A stretch of DNA of 64,000 bases from Microbacterium suwonense (GTDB lineage: Bacteria > Actinomycetota > Actinomycetes > Actinomycetales > Microbacteriaceae): NCBI RefSeq assembly GCF_030296555.1, contig NZ_AP027728.1, positions 62,001 through 126,000 of the forward strand. Direction: 5' to 3'. Position 1 is the first letter of the stretch. Each line of letters opens with the position of its first letter. Below are positions 58,831-64,000 of the stretch, piece after piece. A program made the translations under genes and the position numbers. Under the pieces are notes generated by a model. The model had not been told where the DNA came from. It worked only from the letters and a program-made list of their open reading frames with translations, and searched no databases.

Positions 58831-59925
58831 ATGGTCGCCTTCGATGCTCTTCCCGGGGCCGTCCGCGACGGCGGGGTCATCACGCACTTCGGCAACCCCC
58901 TCATCGAGCAGCGCTCGCTCGCGACCGGCCTCGCACTGGCGCCGCTGACCGACCGAACACTCATCGAGGTGGCGGGGGAGGATCGGCTGAGCTGGCTGGA
59001 CTCGATCACCTCGCAGTCCCTCGTGCGGCTGCAGCCCGGCGACAGCACGGAGCTGCTGGTGCTCGACCCCCAGGGACGGGTGGAGCACGCCGCCGGCGTC
59101 TTCGACGACGGCGCCTCGACCTGGCTGATCGCCGATGACGGCGACGCCGACACACTCGCGACCTGGCTGCAGCGGATGGTGTTCCGCGCGCGTGTCGTCG
59201 TGACGGTGCGAGAGGATGCCGCCCTGGTCGGGTTCTTCGCCGGAGGCGAGGCCGAGGCGCGCCTCACAGCATCCGCTCCGAACGGCGTCCCGGTGATCTG
59301 GCGCGATCCCTGGCACGAGGTGCAGCCGGGCGGGCACCAGTACGCGCTCGTCGAGGGCCATCCGGCCGCTGGCTACGCGTGGAGCGTGGCCGTGGCGGCG
59401 GAGGCCGCCGACCTGACCGGCCCGTTCGCCGGTGCGCTCGCCGCCGAGGCGCTGCGCATCGCGGCCTGGCGTCCACGCTGGTCGCACGAGGTCGACGAAC
59501 GCAGCATCCCGCACGAATCTGACTGGATCCGCAGCGCCGTGCACCTGAACAAGGGCTGCTACCGCGGGCAGGAGACGGTCGCGAAGGTGCACAACCTCGG
59601 GCATCCGCCGCGCCGTCTGACCGCGCTGCATCTGGACGGCAGTGACGTCGTGCTGCCGGTCGCCGGCGACCCGGTGCTGGCCGGCACCGACGAGGTGGGG
59701 CACATCACCTCGGCCGCACTGCATTACGAGGACGGCCCGATCGCCCTCGCGCTCCTGTCTCGCAGGGCTCCGATCGGTGAGCTGGTGGTGCACTCCGACG
59801 GCGTCGACATCGCCGCCGCGCAGCAGGTGATCGTACCCGCGGATGCCGGGGCCACGGCCGGCGTGCCGCGCCTGACGCGCCTGTCTCGCCGCCCCGTGGG
59901 CGAGGACCCCCGCGCCGCCCGCTGA
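58831..59925 (+). CDS. ygfZ: YgfZ/GcvT-domain folate-binding protein
   Basis: A 364-residue tetrahydrofolate-binding protein involved in Fe-S cluster protein maintenance. The diagnostic KGCYRGQETVAKVHNLGHPP contains the conserved K-G-C-Y-x-G-Q-E motif. ALAPLTDRTLIEVAGEDRLS and WLDSITSQSLVRLQPGD are GcvT-like N-terminal blocks. It starts one base after the nitrobindin-like gene. The neighbourhood of glnR, pabC, nitrobindin and ygfZ is conserved in M. tuberculosis (Rv0811c-Rv0818). Confidence 0.9.
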   Translation: MVAFDALPGAVRDGGVITHFGNPLIEQRSLATGLALAPLTDRTLIEVAGEDRLSWLDSITSQSLVRLQPGDSTELLVLDPQGRVEHAAGVFDDGASTWLIADDGDADTLATWLQRMVFRARVVVTVREDAALVGFFAGGEAEARLTASAPNGVPVIWRDPWHEVQPGGHQYALVEGHPAAGYAWSVAVAAEAADLTGPFAGALAAEALRIAAWRPRWSHEVDERSIPHESDWIRSAVHLNKGCYRGQETVAKVHNLGHPPRRLTALHLDGSDVVLPVAGDPVLAGTDEVGHITSAALHYEDGPIALALLSRRAPIGELVVHSDGVDIAAAQQVIVPADAGATAGVPRLTRLSRRPVGEDPRAAR

Positions 59926-59989
59926 GGTCGGACGATCGGAGCGACGGTGCGCCGAGGTCACGAAGCCCGGAACCCGGCGTCGGAAAAGA

Positions 59990-59995
59990 TAAGCT
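59990..59995 (+). promoter_or_regulatory. -10 hexamer TAAGCT of gpmA
   Basis: TAAGCT, 6 nt before ATG 60002. Confidence 0.5.
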
Positions 59996-60001
59996 GAATC
60001 C

Positions 60002-60745
60002 ATGACGCGCACCCTGATTCTCCTCCGCCACGGCCAGAGCGAATGGAACCAGCTGAACCTCTTCACGGGCTGGGTCGATGTCCGTCTGACAGAGCAGGGC
60101 AAGGAAGAGGCCCGCCGCGGCGGCGAACTGCTCGCCGAGTCGGGGCTTCTGCCCGACGCGCTGCACACCTCGCTGCTGAGCCGCGCTATCCAGACGGCGA
60201 ACATCGCACTGGATGCCGCCGATCGACTGTGGATCCCGGTGACCCGCTCCTGGCGGCTCAATGAGCGCCACTACGGCGCGCTGCAGGGCAAGGACAAGGC
60301 CCAGACGCTCGAGGAGTTCGGTCAGGAGCAGTTCATGCTGTGGCGTCGCTCCTTCGACGTGCCGCCGCCGCTGCTGGACGACGACAGTGAGTTCAGCCAG
60401 GTGAACGACCCGCGTTACGCCGGCATCGACGGCGAGGTGCCGCGTACCGAGTCGCTCAAGCTGGTCATCGACCGTCTGCTCCCTTACTGGGAGGGCGCGA
60501 TCGTTCCCGACCTGGAGGCCGGGAAGACGGTGCTGGTCACCGCGCACGGCAACTCGCTGCGCGGCCTGGTCAAGCACCTCGAGGGCATCAGCGACGACGA
60601 CATCGCCGAGCTGAACATCCCCACCGGCATTCCGCTGGTGTACGAGCTCGACGAGAACAACGTCCCCACCGCTCCCGGTCGCTACCTCGACCCCGAGGCC
60701 GCCGCCGCGGGCGCTGCCGCCGTCGCCTCCCAGGGCAAGAAGTAA
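60002..60745 (+). CDS. gpmA: 2,3-bisphosphoglycerate-dependent phosphoglycerate mutase
   Basis: Glycolytic interconversion of 3- and 2-phosphoglycerate. The 247-residue protein has the phospho-histidine motif [39 protein letters not shown] and [15 protein letters not shown]. The tail beyond residue 235 is Ala-rich. It is convergent with phoU and shares a palindromic element at its 3' side; the gpm-phoU-sensor kinase-regulator order is typical of actinobacteria. Confidence 0.96.
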   Translation: MTRTLILLRHGQSEWNQLNLFTGWVDVRLTEQGKEEARRGGELLAESGLLPDALHTSLLSRAIQTANIALDAADRLWIPVTRSWRLNERHYGALQGKDKAQTLEEFGQEQFMLWRRSFDVPPPLLDDDSEFSQVNDPRYAGIDGEVPRTESLKLVIDRLLPYWEGAIVPDLEAGKTVLVTAHGNSLRGLVKHLEGISDDDIAELNIPTGIPLVYELDENNVPTAPGRYLDPEAAAAGAAAVASQGKK

Positions 60746-60751
60746 CCTCTC

Positions 60752-60833
60752 GCCGAGACCCCTCACCAGCGCCCAGACCCCCTCTGAATCACGCGATTCA
60801 GAGGGGGTCTCGACGTTCAGGAGGGGTCTCGGC
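60752..60833. repeat. Nested palindrome of the GAGACCCCTC family, copy 2
   Basis: Outer arms GCCGAGACCCCTC (60752-60764) and GAGGGGTCTCGGC (60821-60833). Inner arms 60775-60790 and 60795-60810 form a perfect 16-bp stem with loop ACGC. The outer right arm overlaps the 3' end of phoU. Confidence 0.88.
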
Positions 60834-61569
60834 GAGGTGGGGCTGCGGGGTGGGGCTCCGGGGCGGCGGACTCCTGCGGGGCGGCGGACTCCTGCGCCTC
60901 GGCGGCGAGGGGGATGTCCTCCTCGTCCACGGCCCAGTCGCCGGTGGCGAGGTAGACCATCTTCTTCGCGACAGCCACGGCATGGTCCGCGAAGCGCTCG
61001 TGATAGCGGCTGGCGAGTGTCGCATCGACCGTGGCCGTCGCCTCGCCCTTCCAGTTGTCGCTGAGCACCTTCTCGAACACGCTGGCGTGCAGCTCGTCGA
61101 CGTCGTCGTCGGCATTGCGGATGTCGTCGGCGAAGCGCAGATCCTGGGTGCGCAGCAGCTGGGCCAGGGTGCGCGAGATCTCGGCATCCAGCTCGCCCAT
61201 GCGGCGGAACGTGCTCTTCAGTCCCTTCGGGATCGCCCGCTCCGGGAAGCGCAGCCGTGCCAGCTGGGCGATGTGCTCGGCCATGTCGCCCATCCGCTCC
61301 AGCGAGGCGCTCACGCGCAGCGCCGTGATGACGATGCGCAGGTCGCGTGCGACCGGCTGCTGGCGCGCGAGGATCTCGATGGCCTGCTCGTCGAGGGCGA
61401 CGGCCAGCTCGTCGATCTGCGCGTCGTTCGCGATGACCTCCTCGGCCAGGGCGACGTCGCTGGTGGCGAAGGCCGTAGTGGCCTTCTCGATTGCGACGGT
61501 CACGAGATCGGCGATCTCCGCCAGGCGCGACTGGAGCTCTTCGAGGGACTGGTGGAAGACTTCGCGCAT
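60817..61569 (-). CDS. phoU: Phosphate signalling protein PhoU
   Basis: Negative regulator linking the Pst transporter to the SenX3-RegX3 system, 250 residues with two three-helix PhoU domains. Diagnostic are MREVFHQSLEELQSRLAEIA and SASLERMGDMAEHIAQLARL (metal-binding E-x3-D region). The C-terminal 30 residues are Ala/Glu/Pro-rich and poorly conserved, and the last five or so codons plus the stop are encoded by a palindromic intergenic repeat. AAAGGG precedes ATG 61569. Confidence 0.94.
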   Translation of the reverse strand: MREVFHQSLEELQSRLAEIADLVTVAIEKATTAFATSDVALAEEVIANDAQIDELAVALDEQAIEILARQQPVARDLRIVITALRVSASLERMGDMAEHIAQLARLRFPERAIPKGLKSTFRRMGELDAEISRTLAQLLRTQDLRFADDIRNADDDVDELHASVFEKVLSDNWKGEATATVDATLASRYHERFADHAVAVAKKMVYLATGDWAVDEEDIPLAAEAQESAAPQESAAPEPHPAAPPRRDPS

Positions 61570-61654
61570 GTCGGTGCACCCTTTCGTCGTGGGGTCGGCA
61601 CGGATGCCGAACGGGCCCGCGCGGACGCGGCCGAGGTCGATTGTCCCCATCGAA

Positions 61655-61683
61655 GGTTAACGAATGGTGCCGGGCTCGTGAAC
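61655..61683. promoter_or_regulatory. PHO-box-like direct repeats between phoU and senX3
   Basis: GGTTAAC (61655-61661), GGTGCCG (61666-61672) and CGTGAAC (61677-61683) are three degenerate units at exact 11-bp pitch. They lie in the divergent phoU/senX3 promoter region and suggest autoregulation by RegX3. Confidence 0.7.
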
Positions 61684-61742
61684 ACTCGACCCTCATGCAC
61701 GTGACGACGGGCTGAACGACGGATCGGCGCCGGACCTGCCCC

Positions 61743-61748
61743 TACTCT
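61743..61748 (+). promoter_or_regulatory. -10 hexamer TACTCT of senX3
   Basis: TACTCT, 6 nt before ATG 61755. Confidence 0.5.
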
Positions 61749-61754
61749 GGATGC

Positions 61755-62989
61755 ATGCCCTCGCCTCAGCTCGCGCTGTTCGCACTCGCCATCGGCATTG
61801 CCATCGGCGCCGGAGTGGTGCTGTTGGTGACCTGGGCGTACCGCATGCGGATGCAGACGATCCAGGACAACTCCTCGTCCATCCCGGCGGGCATCACCGG
61901 CATGCTCGCGGGCATGGACGATGCGGCGTGCGTGCTGGATGCATCCGGACTGGCCGTTGCGACCACCAGGTCGGCCGCGCTGTTCGGCATCCGTGTCGGT
62001 GCCGTGCTCGAGAACGACGAGTTGCGCCGACTCGTGCGCGGGGTGCGCAGCAGCGGCATCAGCCGCTCTGAGACACTGCGCCTGACCACGGCTCGATCGC
62101 TGGATCCTCGCGTGGTGTCGGCGCGCGCCAGCGTCGTGGAACCTCGACTGACGCTGCTCATCATCCGCGACGTCACCGAGCGCGAGCGACTGGATCAGAT
62201 GCGCACCGACTTCGTATCCAACACCAGCCATGAGCTGAAGACGCCGGTCGCCTCGGTGAGCCTGCTGGCAGAGGCGATCGGCTCCGCAGCCGACGACCCC
62301 GAGCAGGTGCGTCGCTTCGCCGAGCGGATCACGGCCGAGGCCAGGCGGCTCGATCAGCTCACAGGACGCATCATGAGCCTGTCGCGCCTGCAGTCCGCCG
62401 AGAGCCTGTCGCAGGTCGAGCCGGTCTCGATCGACGAGGTCGTGCACGCCGCCATCGAGGCGCACGCCGTGCAGGCCGCATCCGCAGGTGTTGAGCTCAT
62501 CCGCGGCGGCGATCGCGGTGCGTGGGTGCGCGGGGACGCCCAGGTGCTCGTCGAGGCGGTCGGGAATCTGCTGGCCAACGCCATCGTGTACTCGCCACAC
62601 GGAACCGATGTGGGCGTCGGGGTCAAGATCGATGGCGACGTCGTCGAGATCGCCGTCGCGGACCGCGGAATCGGCATCTCCGACTCCGAGCGTGAGCGGA
62701 TCTTCGAGCGTTTCTACCGGGCCGACGACGCGCGATCCCGTCGCACAGGGGAACCGGCCTCGGCCTGTCGATCGTGAAGCATGCGACCCAGCGTCACGGC
62801 GGTGAGGTGCGGCTGTGGTCGCGCCCGGGCCGGGGCTCGACGTTCACTCTGCGGCTGCCACGCATCGATGCGCCGGATGCCGATGACGCGAAGAAGTCCA
62901 AGAAGAAGCGCAAGAAGAAGACCGGCGGAAAGCGCGCACGCACGGGCGAAGCGCTGTCCCGCACCGCACCGAACGGAGAGAACGCATGA
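61755..62989 (+). CDS. senX3: Sensor histidine kinase SenX3/PhoR (one apparent -1 frameshift)
   Basis: Phosphate-responsive kinase partner of RegX3. It has an N-terminal hydrophobic segment (about residues 5-28), a PAS-like domain (about 50-140), the dimerisation domain with His159 in [20 protein letters not shown], and the ATPase domain with the N box [16 protein letters not shown] and [15 protein letters not shown]. The frame breaks near 62749 in a G-run (CACAGGGGAACC, expected ACA GGG GGA ACC), just before the G2 box [11 protein letters not shown]. One restored base gives 411 residues, near the size of M. tuberculosis SenX3. The C-terminus is Lys-rich. Confidence 0.9.
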
Positions 62990-63669
62990 CCCGCATCCTG
63001 CTGGTCGAGGACGAGCCAGACCTCGCCGACCCGCTCGCCTACCTGCTGCGGCGCGAGGGCTACGAGGTCGAGATCAGTGAGGACGGGCCGGGCGCGCTGA
63101 TCGCATTCCGCGAACGGGGCGCCGATATCATCCTGCTCGACCTGATGCTGCCGGGCATCTCCGGCACCGAGGTCTGCCGGCGCGTGCGACAGACGTCCAC
63201 TGTGCCGATCATCATGCTCACCGCGAAGGACTCCGAGGTGGACATCGTCGTCGGGCTCGAACTCGGCGCCGATGACTACATCACCAAGCCGTACTCGTCG
63301 CGCGAGCTGCTGGCGCGCATGCGCGCCGTGCTGCGCCGCATCGCCCAGGCTGAGACCGAGCTCGACGAGCGCGTGCTCGAGGGTGGCCGTGTCACGCTGG
63401 ACATCGACCGGCACACGGTCGCCGTGGACGGCGGCGAGATCAGCATGCCGCTGAAGGAGTTCGAGCTGCTGGAGGTGCTGATGCGCAATGCGGGGCGCGT
63501 GCTCACGCGGGGCCAGCTGATCGATCGGGTGTGGGGGAGCGACTACTTCGGCGACACCAAGACACTGGACGTGCACATCAAGCGCATCCGCTCGCGCATC
63601 GAGCAGAACCCGAGCGAACCAGTCATGCTCGTCACTGTCCGGGGGCTCGGGTACCGTTTCGAGGGCTGA
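62986..63669 (+). CDS. regX3: Response regulator RegX3/PhoP
   Basis: OmpR-family regulator of 227 residues. The receiver has [20 protein letters not shown], Asp52 in [13 protein letters not shown] and Lys in [10 protein letters not shown]. The C-terminal winged helix has [20 protein letters not shown] and [23 protein letters not shown] 62986 overlaps the senX3 stop by 4 bp. The PHO-box repeats upstream of pstS and phoU/senX3 are its likely targets. Confidence 0.95.
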   Translation: MTRILLVEDEPDLADPLAYLLRREGYEVEISEDGPGALIAFRERGADIILLDLMLPGISGTEVCRRVRQTSTVPIIMLTAKDSEVDIVVGLELGADDYITKPYSSRELLARMRAVLRRIAQAETELDERVLEGGRVTLDIDRHTVAVDGGEISMPLKEFELLEVLMRNAGRVLTRGQLIDRVWGSDYFGDTKTLDVHIKRIRSRIEQNPSEPVMLVTVRGLGYRFEG

Positions 63670-63684
63670 TCGCGTGCAGAACGA

Positions 63685-63719
63685 GAAGGAGGCCGGCCCT
63701 GTGCGGGCCGGCCTCCTTC
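63685..63719. terminator. Bidirectional terminator between regX3 and the last gene
   Basis: GAAGGAGGCCGGCCC (63685-63699) and GGGCCGGCCTCCTTC (63705-63719) form a perfect 15-bp stem with a 5-nt loop, followed by a short T-containing stretch. It serves both convergent genes. Confidence 0.9.
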
Positions 63720-63736
63720 ATCAGGTCACTGCGGGA

Positions 63737-64000
63737 TCATCCCTGGTCGGGGACGAGGTCGCGGTAGTAGGGAAGCGTTCCGTCGAGCACGGGCACCTGC
63801 AGCGGGTCGGCCTCGTCGGCTCCGGAACGGAACAGCACCTCGACCGTCGCGCCGGGCTTGACGTCGAGGTTCTCGATCAGCAGTGGCTCCTCATTGGCGC
63901 CCAGGCTGACGGTCTCACCGGCGGGCACACGCACCTGCAGCTGCTTGCCCTCGACGGTCACGCTCAGCGATGTGGTCTTGTCGCTCTCGTTGATCAGCGC
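63737..64000 (-). CDS. Unknown protein, C-terminal part (5' end outside window)
   Basis: The frame is open from the stop at 63737 to the window edge, giving 87 residues. The visible sequence (ALINESDKTTSLSV, VRVPAGETVSLGANEEPLLI, VLFRSGADEADPLQVPVLDG) looks like a beta-rich extracellular domain, as in the C-terminus of conserved actinobacterial lipoproteins. No signal peptide can be checked because the start is missing. The function is unknown. Confidence 0.65.
   Translation of the reverse strand, partial: ALINESDKTTSLSVTVEGKQLQVRVPAGETVSLGANEEPLLIENLDVKPGATVEVLFRSGADEADPLQVPVLDGTLPYYRDLVPDQG

Overview
This is a 64 kb chromosomal segment of a high-GC Gram-positive bacterium, most likely Microbacteriaceae and probably Microbacterium or a close relative. 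The grounds are the very high G+C, many GTG starts, a GlnR orphan regulator, SenX3-RegX3 next to phoU and gpmA, a reduced Tad/Flp pilus cluster beside topA, and the GGATGC/GCATCC oligomer typical of that family. No rRNA, phage, insertion sequence or CRISPR array was seen. Genus assignment is inference from gene content and composition.

Layout. 1-6.8 kb: a molybdenum/formate module (ModC-like ATPase, FdhD, FdhF/YdeP-type molybdopterin oxidoreductase, OFA-type transporter, MoaA). 6.8-10.3 kb: pta-ackA. 10.3-13.7 kb: beta-phosphoglucomutase and a GH65 disaccharide phosphorylase. 13.8-17.9 kb: dnaX-recR and a drug/metabolite transporter. 18.1-21.2 kb: lysC, a GNAT acetyltransferase and asd. 21.3-25.5 kb: mqo, tdk, and a GntR regulator with lldD. 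25.5-31.6 kb: a HAD phosphatase, tRNA-Pro, a metallophosphoesterase, a class A penicillin-binding protein, RidA and a lipoprotein. 31.7-33.7 kb: acs. 34.1-37.0 kb: Tad pilus genes. 37.1-43.3 kb: topA-tmk-holB and a TAP-type peptidase. 43.4-49.4 kb: tRNA-Thr, pncA, DUF1697, YigZ, a beta-lactamase-like protein, tRNA-Lys, an unknown protein, pabC and an AbiEi/DUF559 protein. 49.6-57.7 kb: pstSCAB, a Nudix/phosphatase fusion, ppk and glnR. 57.8-64 kb: small membrane proteins, nitrobindin-like, ygfZ, gpmA, phoU, senX3-regX3 and the 3' end of an unknown gene.

Physiologically the window links acetate (pta-ackA, acs), lactate (lldD), malate (mqo) and formate metabolism with phosphate homeostasis (pst, phoU, senX3-regX3, ppk). 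Direct repeats at 11-bp pitch resembling actinobacterial PHO boxes lie upstream of pstS and between phoU and senX3.

Two caveats matter. First, at least a dozen genes, including essential ones (topA, holB), are broken by single-base deletions. Every break is a -1 shift and almost all lie in C/G-rich runs, so they look like consensus errors. Reconstructed full-length spans are given for these genes. Second, many genes have TANNNT 6-7 nt before the start codon and no Shine-Dalgarno, which indicates leaderless mRNAs. The most unusual non-coding content is a set of nested palindromic intergenic elements in at least three homologous pairs, one pair bracketing the AbiEi/DUF559 gene, and a tRNA-Lys with a non-canonical T-arm.
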